Of a DNA stretch of 33,019 bases, positions 1 through 7,966 are shown piece by piece. The DNA is from Methyloglobulus sp. Its GTDB lineage: Bacteria; Pseudomonadota; Gammaproteobacteria; Methylococcales; Methylomonadaceae. Below the pieces are notes generated by a model, which was not told the origin of the DNA, searched no databases, and saw only the letters and a list, made by a program, of their open reading frames with translations. The DNA lies in NCBI GenBank assembly GCA_013141505.1, contig JABFQX010000029.1, positions 1-33,019 on the forward strand, read 5' to 3'. The stretch's first letter is position 1, and every line of letters starts with the position of its first letter. A program made the translations under genes and the position numbers.

Positions 1-110
1 TCACTTTCGTTCGAAATGACACCGACCTGTTCGAAATGACACCGAATATTTTAGTTATGCCCGGAAGGTTTAGGTCTTTGTGTACGATAAAAAATCAATG
101 AACATCATGT

Positions 111-137
111 ATTGGTTGCATTGGTTGCATTGGTTGT
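111..137. repeat. 9-bp tandem repeat, three copies
   Basis: Three head-to-tail copies of ATTGGTTGC occupy this stretch; the last copy ends in T instead of C. It lies inside the repeat-rich, gene-free start of the window. No function is apparent. Confidence 0.7.
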
Positions 138-164
138 ATTTCTGCTATTTCGACAGTTATATTT

Positions 165-239
165 CTGTCATTTCGAACGAAAGTGAGAAATCTTAAACTT
201 CAGCAACTTAAGATTTCTCACTCCCGTTCGAAATGACAC
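165..239. repeat. Long inverted repeat (32-bp arms)
   Basis: The arms at 165-196 and 208-239 are reverse complements apart from three mismatches, around an 11-base loop. Transcribed on either strand this would fold into a strong hairpin. It is not followed by a T-run, so it does not look like an intrinsic terminator. It resembles dispersed REP- or MITE-type palindromes. Confidence 0.75.
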
Positions 240-331
240 CGAATATTTTCGAAATGACACCGACTATTTTTTGTATGTACAGAGGGTTTGGATTAATGGT
301 AGTGGGTCAAACCTGTAACTTGATAAAGGGC

Positions 332-359
332 GGAGTGACAAACCTAGGTTTGTCACTCC
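332..359. repeat. 28-bp perfect palindrome
   Basis: Fourteen bases (GGAGTGACAAACCT) are followed directly by their exact reverse complement, with no spacer. It could be a cruciform-forming repeat, an operator-like site or the core of a dispersed element. No gene starts next to it and no T-run follows on either strand. Confidence 0.75.
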
Positions 360-440
360 TACAATACACGCAAATCACAGATATGAAGCCAACAAGTTAT
401 TTAAAAATAAAGGTTTACCAATTACCGGATTAATAATGGC

Positions 441-516
441 TCTATGTGATTTATAGTGGGCGGAACACTTAAGATTGCTACGCCTAATGTTATTTACCCA
501 CTCGATTCACATAGAA
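441..516. repeat. Imperfect inverted repeat downstream of gspB
   Basis: The left arm (441-460, containing TCTATGTGA and GTGGG) pairs with the right arm (497-516, containing CCCAC and TCACATAG) with one indel and a few mismatches. It lies just past the gspB stop on the minus strand, so it may help end or stabilise that transcript. There is no clear U-tract, so a terminator role is only a guess. Confidence 0.45.
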
Positions 517-521
517 TCATA

Positions 522-1289
522 TTAAGGCCGATCAACCCTAAAGGTTTCGTCGCCCCGTTGCAGGATAATGCTGTCGGGGCGGATTTCTTTAAGCGTGACT
601 GAGCCTTTGATGAGTTGCCCGATCCGGTATTTAACCATGTCGATGATGACGAAACGGTCTTCGGGTTGTTGGGCGTAGCTGAAGACGTTGATGGTTAGGT
701 GGGGGAAGTTGTTCTGGGTTTCGGCTGTGGAGTCGTTCAATTCGACAACTGCTCTTTTAGGCAGTGTTGATGCCGGTTTTTCGGTGGTCATTTGCGCGGG
801 TTCGATTTTAATCGGCTGGTCAATTTGCGGTTGTTCCACCAGTTCTTTTTTGTTCGCACGGTTTTTTTTGTCTTGACTGTCTTTGGTTTGCGTCGATTTT
901 ATGGCTTGTGGTGGGAGTATTTTTTTCGCTTCCACCAATTCTTCGATGGATGGCAAGTTGGTAGAAATCTCAAGCTGTTTGGGTGAAGATTGAGCGGGCT
1001 TTGGCTGCGGTATGTTTTCTGGCTGCGCCATAGCCGTTGTTGGTAAAACGCCTTTTTCTGGATGGGCTGCGATGGTTTGCCGAGGCGGTGTGTCGGTTTT
1101 TTGGACGAAAATCCAGAAAAAATACCCCATGATCAACAGGTTGCCCAGCAGTAATGCCACCAGTAACCATTTCTTTGGTTTACGTCCTGTTTCCGGTGGC
1201 TGGACGAGCAGCCTTTCGGTCACGGTTTCTGGCTGTATGGTTTGCCTTTGCTGTTCAGATTTACGAAGTGCATCAAGAATGTATGACAT
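522..1289 (-). CDS. gspB: General secretion pathway protein B (GspB/ExeB-like)
   Basis: A 255-residue inner-membrane protein. GspB (ExeB in Aeromonas) works with GspA/ExeA to assemble or place the GspD secretin of the type II secretion system through the peptidoglycan. The N-terminus MSYILDALRKSEQQRQ is characteristic of the family. One membrane segment lies at about residues 40-62, followed by a Pro/Lys/Gln-rich periplasmic linker. The last ~65 residues form the GspB domain, with the segment LTINVFSYA followed by a stretch ending in the DETFRV motif. It starts 8 bases after the exeA-like gene ends, so the two are surely cotranscribed. No gspC-N genes occur here, so the rest of the system would lie elsewhere. 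Identification is firm at family level. Confidence 0.93.
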   Translation of the reverse strand: MSYILDALRKSEQQRQTIQPETVTERLLVQPPETGRKPKKWLLVALLLGNLLIMGYFFWIFVQKTDTPPRQTIAAHPEKGVLPTTAMAQPENIPQPKPAQSSPKQLEISTNLPSIEELVEAKKILPPQAIKSTQTKDSQDKKNRANKKELVEQPQIDQPIKIEPAQMTTEKPASTLPKRAVVELNDSTAETQNNFPHLTINVFSYAQQPEDRFVIIDMVKYRIGQLIKGSVTLKEIRPDSIILQRGDETFRVDRP

Positions 1290-1297
1290 GGTATCAA

Positions 1298-2932
1298 TCA
1301 GTCCTCTGTCAGGTGCGGCGAACCGTTCGCGCCGGTTGCGTTATCAAGGTAAATAATAGTTTTTGCGTTCACCTTGCCCGTTTGTGGCAAATTGCAGCTT
1401 TTTTGGAAGGCCATTAGCCGATTTCTCAAGGCGGTGTCAAAAAACCGGGGATAGCGCACGGTGGGGTTTGTGCCATCAATGCTTGCCAGTTGCTCCCGTA
1501 ACCAAGGTACATTGTCAGATGATTTCCACGAGACGATATTGGTTAGCCCCGGTTTTGGCGACTGCCAGAGCAATAAATAATAACCATCCCAATAATTGAG
1601 GACATCGGCCAGTGAAAAGGTAATTTTACGGCCAAAATCCAGCGTAACCCTGTCACCGGTTGCCGAAGTCAGTAACACATAGCGTTTAATGCCGGGCGAG
1701 GGAGAAAATTCCAATACTGTCGGGCGATTGTAAGCCACCATATCTTTCCAGTTACCTTTGTCGAACAGGCAGTTTAAGCCCGCCTGTTGCGCGGCGATAT
1801 TACAGTCTAGCTGATGGTTGGCAGGGATTTCCCGTTCCCAGGCCATAAGGGCGCTTTTGAGTGCGGCGGTTAAGGTGAGGGAGTTGTCTTCCAGCCATGC
1901 ACCAAATGGCCTCAGTTTTGCGACAGGCGCTAATTTTATTTTGGGGGCAGGGGGTGGGGTAGGCTGGCTAGGAAGATTGTTGGCGGCAACGGTCTTATCA
2001 GCTAAAGGGGGAATGTTAAGACTGTACTGATCCTTGTAGAAAAATCCCGCTGCTATGCAACTCAATGCCAATACACCGAGCAATAGTTTGACGAGGGAAG
2101 GCGGCTCCCGGTTGAACCCCAACGTTTCTTTGAATACTTGGTCAATGATGGTTGGCGTAATGGAGCGAATATCTTTCGAATACGCCCCCAGCAAGGCGGA
2201 ATGACAAATAATATTGATCATCCTGGGGATGCCCTTGGACAGCTTAAAAACGGCCCGTATCGCGCTGTCTTTGAATAATTCCGGGTCGCCTTTGCAAACC
2301 AGCAAGCGATGGCGGATATAGGCGCGGGTTTCCGCCAGGGTAAAGGGTGTTAAATGATAACGGGCGGTGATGCGTTGGTTAAGCTGGCGCAGTTCGGTAC
2401 GGTTTAACAATTCCTGAAGTTCCGGCTGACCGACCAGGATGATTTGCAATAACTTGGTCTTGCTGGTTTCAAGGTTGGTGAGTAGGCGAATTTGTTCCAA
2501 TACTACGAGGCTCAGGTTTTGTGCCTCGTCGATCATGACCACTGTACGCCTGCCGTTGGCGTGTGTAGCCAATAAATGGTGGTTAAGTGCATCAACCAGG
2601 TTTTTTAAGCTGTATTTTTTTTGGTCGTATGTAACCCTAAGTTCATCACAGATCGAAGCCAGTAATTCAATGGCATTCAGTTTGGGGTTGAGGATCAGGG
2701 CGATATCAATGTTTTCTGGCAATTGTTGCAACAAACAGTGGCATAATGTGGTCTTACCCGTGCCGACTTCGCCAGTCAGGGCAACAAAACCGCCGCCGTG
2801 GCTAACTCCGTACAAAAGATGCGCCAAACCTTCTTGATGCCGGGCGCTCATGAACATAAAATGCGGGTCTGGCGCTATCGAAAACGGCAGTTCGGTGAAA
2901 TGGAAGTAGTCGTTATACAAAATATGATGCAA
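1298..2932 (-). CDS. exeA: GspA/ExeA-family AAA ATPase with peptidoglycan-binding C-terminus
   Basis: A 544-residue ATPase of the ExeA/GspA family. It partners GspB in inserting the type II secretion secretin across the cell wall. The N-terminal AAA domain carries Walker A (GEVGTGKT, residues 54-61) and Walker B (VVMIDEAQN, around residue 130). A single membrane helix lies near residues 280-300. The periplasmic part holds the ExeA-type middle domain (around DCNIAAQQAGLNCL) and a C-terminal peptidoglycan-binding repeat (LMAFQKSCNLPQTG). Length and domain order match full ExeA. It is the first gene of a two-gene unit with gspB and is divergent from the DUF3014 gene, 129 bases away. Confidence 0.93.
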   Translation of the reverse strand: MHHILYNDYFHFTELPFSIAPDPHFMFMSARHQEGLAHLLYGVSHGGGFVALTGEVGTGKTTLCHCLLQQLPENIDIALILNPKLNAIELLASICDELRVTYDQKKYSLKNLVDALNHHLLATHANGRRTVVMIDEAQNLSLVVLEQIRLLTNLETSKTKLLQIILVGQPELQELLNRTELRQLNQRITARYHLTPFTLAETRAYIRHRLLVCKGDPELFKDSAIRAVFKLSKGIPRMINIICHSALLGAYSKDIRSITPTIIDQVFKETLGFNREPPSLVKLLLGVLALSCIAAGFFYKDQYSLNIPPLADKTVAANNLPSQPTPPPAPKIKLAPVAKLRPFGAWLEDNSLTLTAALKSALMAWEREIPANHQLDCNIAAQQAGLNCLFDKGNWKDMVAYNRPTVLEFSPSPGIKRYVLLTSATGDRVTLDFGRKITFSLADVLNYWDGYYLLLWQSPKPGLTNIVSWKSSDNVPWLREQLASIDGTNPTVRYPRFFDTALRNRLMAFQKSCNLPQTGKVNAKTIIYLDNATGANGSPHLTED

Positions 2933-3061
2933 TAATTTAGATGAATGGATGTATCAGTAGCAAAAATTACCGGTACATAATTTGTGGCAGTTAACTCTCT
3001 TAAATCTTGTGCCTGTTAAAGGCAATTGTAACTCACAACAGAAAGAAGGTCTTAACACATC

Positions 3062-3961
3062 ATGGGTCGATACGATCAGAACAGACATAAAAAACCGGGC
3101 AAATCGGCTTTTTTTATCAGTACTGCCTTTATTGTCCTGTTTTCTGCCGGTGCCTTATATGTTTACAAGGATCGGTTAAGGACATTTATTTTAGCAGAAA
3201 CAAGCGTTTTAGACGCAGCGCCCGTTTCTGGGGTCGATGATTCTGCTCAGGCATTTGCTGACGAGCAACAGGCTTTGGAAAATGACGAAATCGAACTTTT
3301 GCCATTGGATCAACCGCAAACCGATATTTCATTAGCTGGTGCAGGGCAGCTGTTTTCCCAAAAAACCGATTTGCCCAACCTGCTGGACAGCGATGAATAC
3401 GTACGGGATTCATTCAGCAAAATAGCGCCGGGTTTGGCACGCTGGCTGAATGTTGATCAATTGCTCAGGCGATTTGTGGTGATTATCAACGACTTTTCCC
3501 AAGGTATTCGCATTTCCAAGCACATGAGTTTTCTCAGGATGGATGAGCCGTTCTCGGTGGAACAAAGTGGCGATAGTTCATATATATCAACTAGAAGTTA
3601 TCACCGTTATGACGGGTTGGCAGTGGCGATGCAAGCAATTGATGCCGAGGCAGCGGTGGATTTTTACCAATATTTCCGGCCTTTGATGGTGCAGGTGTTT
3701 GCCGAATTCAGTTATCCAAAGGATATAACCCTGGAGGAAGTTGTAAAAAAAGCCATGGCCGAAGTTATTGCGACACCGGCGATTGAAGGGCAGGTTGCCT
3801 TAATCAGGCCGTCTGTTTATTACAAATATGCTGATGTCAATCTGGAGGGCAGTAGCGACGTGCAAAAACAAATGATCCGTATGGGGCCAGAAAACATTCG
3901 CATTATCCAAGCCAAATGCCGTGAATTACTGGTTGAGTTGGCTAAAGCGGATATTAGATAG
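3062..3961 (+). CDS. DUF3014 domain-containing membrane protein
   Basis: A 299-residue protein with one N-terminal membrane segment (about residues 17-35, after a basic stretch RHKKPGK) and a large, probably periplasmic, remainder. From about residue 100 it matches my recollection of DUF3014, including LPNLLDSDEYVRDSF, the RFVVIINDFSQG segment and YHRYDGL. The function of this family is unknown. The start is supported by an AGAAGG ribosome-binding site 12 bases upstream. It is transcribed away from exeA-gspB and stands alone. Family assignment is from memory of conserved segments; no function is claimed. Confidence 0.85.
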   Translation: MGRYDQNRHKKPGKSAFFISTAFIVLFSAGALYVYKDRLRTFILAETSVLDAAPVSGVDDSAQAFADEQQALENDEIELLPLDQPQTDISLAGAGQLFSQKTDLPNLLDSDEYVRDSFSKIAPGLARWLNVDQLLRRFVVIINDFSQGIRISKHMSFLRMDEPFSVEQSGDSSYISTRSYHRYDGLAVAMQAIDAEAAVDFYQYFRPLMVQVFAEFSYPKDITLEEVVKKAMAEVIATPAIEGQVALIRPSVYYKYADVNLEGSSDVQKQMIRMGPENIRIIQAKCRELLVELAKADIR

Positions 3962-4035
3962 TTCGATAATATGACAGTATCAATTGGGCTATTTATTGAT
4001 CCGGCCTTATGAAGTTTTAATTTCCCTTTGGTTAC

Positions 4036-4108
4036 TTCGGCTTCGCTCCGAATTGGGTACAAGTCCGCTCAGGGAACGCCGCGGTAACGTACCCTGAGCG
4101 AAGCCGAA
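4036..4108. repeat. REP-like nested palindrome
   Basis: Outer arms TTCGGCTTCGCTC (4036-4048) and GAGCGAAGCCGAA (4096-4108) are exact reverse complements. Inside them, CGCTCAGGG (4066-4074) pairs exactly with CCCTGAGCG (4092-4100); the right arms overlap, giving alternative hairpins. It lies between two genes that converge, DUF3014 (+) and the CPBP gene (-), a usual site for REP elements. The word CTGAGCGAAGCCGAAG recurs with one change at 17901-17916. Confidence 0.75.
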
Positions 4109-4198
4109 GGGGGTCGCCGCTATTCAAACAGTTATAGGTCGAATCTATAAAGCAGCTAAATTAGTGCCGCTAAATTAAATCGGTAAAGCAAAGCAATT

Positions 4199-4804
4199 CT
4201 ATTTTGCTGGATTTTGGATCAAGCTCAGCCGATAGCTGCGAAGTAGTGCCAAAAACGCCAGAAAATCGTATAACCCGTGGATAATAATAGGAATTAACAA
4301 ATTTCTATCCCCGCCTATATCGAGGGCAAGCCCTAAGTAGATGCCGACCACCGTTGCCAGCACCGCGTAAAGCGGCGTTACCGCATGCACCAAACCGAAT
4401 ATAACATTGCTAGCTATGAGACCGGCTGTTATTCCCCATGCCGATTCCAGCCAAGGTTGGAGTACGCCGCGAAACAAAATTTCCTCGGATATACCGGCAA
4501 TCGCCGCCAGGATAAATAAATCTGACCAATGATAGCGGTGCAATGCGGGGCCTAAAGACTCAAGCAGAAACCGCCGGATGGTAACAACAGAATCTGCGGT
4601 AATGCGTTCTAAAATTAAAAACAGCAGAAATAAGGGGATTGTGCCCAGTACGCCATACAAGATGGCGCTTTCAGAATAATGCAATGTAGCAAAAGGATTG
4701 ATACCTGCCACCCAGCCCAGGATGATAGCGACAAGAATCAGCCCGCTTTCAAACAGGCACGCGGATTTGAAAAATCGTTCGGGGTCGAATGGCGAGGCTT
4801 TCAT
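4199..4804 (-). CDS. CPBP-family intramembrane metalloprotease
   Basis: A 201-residue, mostly hydrophobic protein with several membrane helices. It carries the three motifs of the CPBP/Abi (CAAX protease, Rce1-like) family: EExxxR in ISEEILFRG, FxxxH in FGLVHA, and HxxxD in HGLYDF. These Glu and His residues bind the catalytic metal within the membrane. The substrate is unknown; bacterial members are linked to peptide maturation or self-immunity, but nothing here shows that. It begins 19 bases after dcd ends and is probably cotranscribed with it. The pairing may be incidental. Confidence 0.88.
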   Translation of the reverse strand: MKASPFDPERFFKSACLFESGLILVAIILGWVAGINPFATLHYSESAILYGVLGTIPLFLLFLILERITADSVVTIRRFLLESLGPALHRYHWSDLFILAAIAGISEEILFRGVLQPWLESAWGITAGLIASNVIFGLVHAVTPLYAVLATVVGIYLGLALDIGGDRNLLIPIIIHGLYDFLAFLALLRSYRLSLIQNPAK

Positions 4805-4823
4805 CTTGGGCAGGTTCCAGAGT

Positions 4824-5390
4824 TCATGCTTTCGGCAAAGTTACGCCTGTTTGTCCCTGATATTTACCGCCCCGGTCTTTATAGGAGGTTTCACAGACTT
4901 CGTCGCTACCGAAAAACAGCATTTGCGCGACACCCTCATTGGCATAGATTTTTGCCGGCAGCGTGGTGGTATTGGAAAATTCCAGTGTTACATGGCCTTC
5001 CCATTCCGGTTCCAAGGGTGTGACATTGACGATAATCCCACAACGGGCATAGGTCGATTTGCCTAGGCATACCGTCAGCACATCGCGGGGAATACGGAAA
5101 AATTCCACCGTTCGCGCCAAGGCGAATGAGTTGGGCGGGATGATACAGACATCCGCTTTAACATCGACAAAGCTGGTAGGATCGAAATTTTTGGGGTCGA
5201 CAATCGCGGAATTGATATTGGTGAAAATCTTGAATTCATCGGAGCAACGCACGTCGTAGCCATAGCTGGATGTACCATAAGAAATAACGCGGCCTTTTTC
5301 GGAATCCCTGATTTGGCCGGATTCGAAAGGCTCGATCATACCGTGATTTTGCGCCATCCGGCGGATCCATTTATCTGATTTAATGCTCAT
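4824..5390 (-). CDS. dcd: dCTP deaminase
   Basis: A 188-residue cytosolic enzyme that deaminates dCTP to dUTP, feeding dTMP synthesis. The length matches the homotrimeric Dcd family. Diagnostic segments are [13 protein letters not shown] at the N-terminus, SYGYDVRC, the GKSTYARCG substrate loop, and the catalytic stretch [17 protein letters not shown] with its conserved Glu residues. The C-terminal [15 protein letters not shown] is the flexible lid that closes over the active site. It is the first gene of a probable two-gene unit with the CPBP protease. No truncation or odd features are seen. Confidence 0.96.
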   Translation of the reverse strand: MSIKSDKWIRRMAQNHGMIEPFESGQIRDSEKGRVISYGTSSYGYDVRCSDEFKIFTNINSAIVDPKNFDPTSFVDVKADVCIIPPNSFALARTVEFFRIPRDVLTVCLGKSTYARCGIIVNVTPLEPEWEGHVTLEFSNTTTLPAKIYANEGVAQMLFFGSDEVCETSYKDRGGKYQGQTGVTLPKA

Positions 5391-5491
5391 TGGGCAATTG
5401 ATGTCGGGGTTGAAGTGATTTTATAGTAACTGATTAGGGTAAAAGTTCAGGTATTTATATCAAAATACAGTGCTAATGGGGATTAGCTTAA

Positions 5492-6253
5492 TCAAAAGGG
5501 CTTAGTCGCCTTGACCAACGCATTGACTGCCATCCTGTTCGTCAGGCTTATCGCCGTAAATCCATTGTTGTGCAGTTGCTGCAAGGCGATGGATTCGCGC
5601 ATGATATGATTTTCAGATTCATCGCTGAACAGATGCGCCAGCCAATGCTCCAATACGTCCAGGCGATTGATTTCGGTCAAAACCCTGAAGTAACCGCTGA
5701 CTTCTTCCTGGATAGTGCGGGTGTGTTGCGAGATGTCATCAAGGGCGTAGCGGTCGCCGTTAATGAATTGTCCGCCGGGTTTTAATATCCGGTAAACCTC
5801 CCGTACCACCTCGTCGCGGTAAGTATCGAGAAAATTGTGCAGGGTATAGGCAGATGCCACTATATCAACGCTTGCAGAGGGCATGGCCTGTAATGCCGAT
5901 AGTGCGTCCTGTGCACAAAAGCTCAGGGTTCCTTGGTCATGCCAGGTTCTTAGATGCTGCTTTGCCTGGTTTTGCATGGTCGGTTCATTGTCGATACTGA
6001 CGATAAACAAGTCTTCCCTGGCCGTTAACAGGGCTAATGTGGTAATCCCGGTACCGCCGCCTAATTCGACGAGGTTAAGTGTATCCTGATAATTGGGATA
6101 TTCCCTGACAGCTTCGCCCACCAGGCGGCTCATTTCTGTCGACAAGGGGCTGATTAATTTTAGCAGTTCATATTCTTGACCAATAACGCCTGAGAAGATG
6201 GCATCATAATTCTCTGTTTGCTTGCGTTGCTGATGGTTTTCGTGTGCAATCAT
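5492..6253 (-). CDS. Class I SAM-dependent methyltransferase
   Basis: A 253-residue protein with the Rossmann methyltransferase fold. Motif I is LVELGGGTG, with the acidic residue of motif II in FIVSIDNEP, an AQDALSAL segment for adenine binding, and the post-motif VDIVASAYTLHNF. LKPGGQFINGD is the usual motif after beta strand 5. The substrate cannot be read from sequence. The start is set at 6253 (MIAHENHQQ): its ATG overlaps the stop of the upstream DUF1244 gene as ATGA, a common translational-coupling arrangement. The reading frame continues 25 codons further upstream inside that gene, but that longer start is unlikely. Confidence 0.88.
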   Translation of the reverse strand: MIAHENHQQRKQTENYDAIFSGVIGQEYELLKLISPLSTEMSRLVGEAVREYPNYQDTLNLVELGGGTGITTLALLTAREDLFIVSIDNEPTMQNQAKQHLRTWHDQGTLSFCAQDALSALQAMPSASVDIVASAYTLHNFLDTYRDEVVREVYRILKPGGQFINGDRYALDDISQHTRTIQEEVSGYFRVLTEINRLDVLEHWLAHLFSDESENHIMRESIALQQLHNNGFTAISLTNRMAVNALVKATKPF

Positions 6254-6549
6254 GAGTGTGGTTTTTTCTTGTTCGCCAATGCGGTCAGTTGTTCCGGGGT
6301 GGCTTCGCTTTGGTATTGTGCTTGCCAATCTTTATAGGGCATACCATAGATGATTTCCCTGGCCTGTTCGTAATCCAAACCCACCTGTTGGTCTTGCGCG
6401 GCGGCGGCGTACCACTTTGCCAGACAATTTCGACAAAAGTCTGCGAGTATCATCAAGTCGATATTTTGTACGTCGGTATGGGTTTGTAAATGCTGAATCA
6501 AGCGCCTGAATGCGGCGGCCTCAAGCTGAGTTTTAGTGTTATCGTCCAC
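6250..6549 (-). CDS. DUF1244 family protein
   Basis: A 99-residue soluble protein matching DUF1244. The core AFRRLIQHLQTHTDVQNIDLM, then LADFCRNCLAKWY and REIIYGMPYKDWQAQYQ, is strongly conserved in this family of unknown function. Two cysteines in FCRNC are conserved. The start is GTG at 6549, preceded by GGAG with a 7-base spacer; an ATG a few bases upstream is in another frame and stops at once. Its stop overlaps the methyltransferase start by four bases, so the two are coupled. No function is known. Confidence 0.87.
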   Translation of the reverse strand: MDDNTKTQLEAAAFRRLIQHLQTHTDVQNIDLMILADFCRNCLAKWYAAAAQDQQVGLDYEQAREIIYGMPYKDWQAQYQSEATPEQLTALANKKKPHS

Positions 6550-6844
6550 GAGCCATCTCCAAAATCGATTGCCATTCTAGCAGATTTAGCAAGCAAAACA
6601 TGTACATTGCCAAGGAAAAACCTTACAATGCCATTATAGAAAATTATTGTTTATCGCGGCTTTGTATAGATACTTGCAGACAACTAATGGGAAGAAGCGA
6701 CAGTAGCCTATCCATAATTTGAACTTTTGTCCGACTTAATAATCCCAGCGCCAGCCAATTCTGTCTTTACGACAGTGTGCTATAAAATGTCTACTGACCA
6801 AATTTACACAATCAGGCTACAAATAACAAATACCAACAATTTTC
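6550..6844. other. Divergent intergenic region between DUF1244 and yciB
   Basis: This 295-base A/T-rich gap separates two divergent operons and should hold promoters for both. A small hairpin CTGTC-TTTAC-GACAG lies upstream of yciB at about 6760-6775 and is followed by TATAAA-like sequence. I cannot fix a promoter with a good -35 box. No ORF or RNA gene is seen. Confidence 0.4.
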
Positions 6845-7381
6845 ATGAAACAGCTTTTTGAATTCTTTCCGATTTTACTATTTTTTATTGCTTTTAAGCT
6901 ATATGACATTTATGTAGCGACAGCCGTGGTAATCGTGGCGACTATCCTACAGGTGGGTTATAGCTGGTTTAGATACCGAAAAGTGGAAACCATGCAATGG
7001 ATTACCTTGGCGTTAATTGTCGTAATGGGTGGTGCGACGCTGTTGTTGCATGATGAACAATTCATCAAATGGAAACTGTCCATCATCGAATGGCTGTTTG
7101 GGCTGGCTTTTCTGGGTAGCCAATTTATCGGCGAAAAACCATTTGTTGAACGAATGATGTCAAAAGCCCTAACCCTGCCAGATCCTATCTGGCGGCGCTT
7201 AAACATCATGTGGGGCTGTTTTTTTATGAGCGTCGGTTTTATCAATGTCTATGTGATGCATCATTACACCACCGAGGAATGGGTGACTTTCAAAACCTTC
7301 GGTGTGCCAGGGTTGATGGTTGTTTTTATCATCTTGCAAATGGCTTTTTTGTACAAACACATCCCGGAAACAGACAAATAA
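6845..7381 (+). CDS. yciB: Septation protein A / inner-membrane protein YciB (IspZ family)
   Basis: A 178-residue polytopic inner-membrane protein of the YciB/IspZ (intracellular septation A) family. YciB links cell elongation and division proteins and affects envelope integrity. The N-terminus [26 protein letters not shown] is diagnostic. Also typical are [31 protein letters not shown] and the closing YKHIPE. About five hydrophobic helices are visible. It is the first gene of a tight four-gene run with yciI, bolA and a PPIase lipoprotein; the next start lies 7 bases after its stop. Length is normal. Confidence 0.96.
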   Translation: MKQLFEFFPILLFFIAFKLYDIYVATAVVIVATILQVGYSWFRYRKVETMQWITLALIVVMGGATLLLHDEQFIKWKLSIIEWLFGLAFLGSQFIGEKPFVERMMSKALTLPDPIWRRLNIMWGCFFMSVGFINVYVMHHYTTEEWVTFKTFGVPGLMVVFIILQMAFLYKHIPETDK

Positions 7382-7388
7382 AAACCCC

Positions 7389-7691
7389 ATGCTATACGCT
7401 ATCATCAGTGAAGATGTTTCAAACAGTAACGATCTCCGTACCGCTGCCCGTCCTGCCCATATCAAACGTCTCCAGGAATTACAAGATGCCGGGCGGTTGG
7501 TGTTGGCAGGGCCGAATCCCGCCATCGACAGCGAGAACCCTGGCGCGGCCGGTTTTACCGGCAGTTTAGTGGTCGCAGCGTTTGAAAGTTTACAGGATGC
7601 CCAACACTGGGCGGATACTGATCCCTATCTGGAAGGGAAAGTGTATGCCAAAACAACCGTTAAACCATTTAAAAAGGTATTTCCCCAATGA
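7389..7691 (+). CDS. yciI: YciI family protein
   Basis: A 100-residue small dimeric alpha+beta-barrel protein of the YciI family. The start [10 protein letters not shown] is chosen because the family begins with this first beta strand; the open frame extends 23 codons upstream into yciB and is not needed. Conserved features are [17 protein letters not shown] with the family's His, the LAGP segment, and [12 protein letters not shown] near the end. The biochemical role is unclear, though related proteins are hydrolytic enzymes using the His-Asp pair. Its stop overlaps the bolA start (ATGA). Confidence 0.94.
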   Translation: MLYAIISEDVSNSNDLRTAARPAHIKRLQELQDAGRLVLAGPNPAIDSENPGAAGFTGSLVVAAFESLQDAQHWADTDPYLEGKVYAKTTVKPFKKVFPQ

Positions 7692-7966
7692 CATCCGAAA
7701 CCATTAAACGCCTTTTGAATGAAGCGTTCAGCCCAGAATTACTGGAAATAATCGATAATAGCGCCGCCCATGCTGGACATGCAGGAGCCAGAAGTGGTGG
7801 CGGTCACTATCATGTCACCATTGTTGCCGAATCATTTGACGGTAAATCGTTAGTGCAACGTCATCAACTCATTTACAAAGCACTAGGCGACATGATGAAA
7901 CACGAAATTCATGCCTTAGGCATAAATGCCCTCTCACCTTCAGAAGAAAACACAGGAAATCATTAA
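7688..7966 (+). CDS. bolA: BolA family protein
   Basis: A 92-residue protein of the BolA/IbaG family. These proteins partner monothiol glutaredoxins in [2Fe-2S] cluster handling and some act as transcription regulators. The loop [21 protein letters not shown] holds the histidines that bind a shared cluster, and [24 protein letters not shown] is the invariant helix with the family's RH and helix-turn-helix-like segment. It overlaps yciI by four bases and the PPIase gene by one base (TAATG), so all are translated from one mRNA. Whether it is true BolA or a paralogue cannot be decided. Confidence 0.92.
   Translation: MTSETIKRLLNEAFSPELLEIIDNSAAHAGHAGARSGGGHYHVTIVAESFDGKSLVQRHQLIYKALGDMMKHEIHALGINALSPSEENTGNH

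Larger units (their letters stand above)
1..263. repeat. Cluster of a short dispersed repeat unit
   Basis: No gene is seen in the first 521 bases. The 16-base unit TTCGAAATGACACCGA occurs four times in the same orientation, at 10-25, 30-45, 227-242 and 248-263, and an inverted partial copy (TGTCATTTCGAA) lies at 166-177. The copies are the outer parts of hairpin repeats; the one starting at base 1 looks like the right arm of a hairpin whose left arm lies outside the window. The words TGTCATTTCG and GAGAAATCT recur inside the MITE-like elements at 17092-17262 and 18078-18249, so the families may be related. Confidence 0.75.

Noticed and set aside
10-263. Possible CRISPR-like array
   Set aside because: Four copies of a 16-base unit are irregularly spaced (20, 197 and 21 bases), and an inverted copy is present. 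No cas genes are near.
233-433. 66-residue plus-strand ORF in the first 500 bases
   Set aside because: It runs through the short repeats and the 28-bp palindrome, has no ribosome-binding site, and its start codes for the repeat unit itself (MTPNIFEMTPTIF).
6250-6328. N-terminal extension of the methyltransferase to 6328
   Set aside because: The extension would lie inside the DUF1244 gene. The ATGA overlap at 6250-6253 gives a normal coupled start.
7199-7525. Large ORFs opposite yciB-yciI, and similar shadows across exeA, gspB, fabI, dcd and yadGH
   Set aside because: They are other-frame readings of well-identified genes and have no family features.
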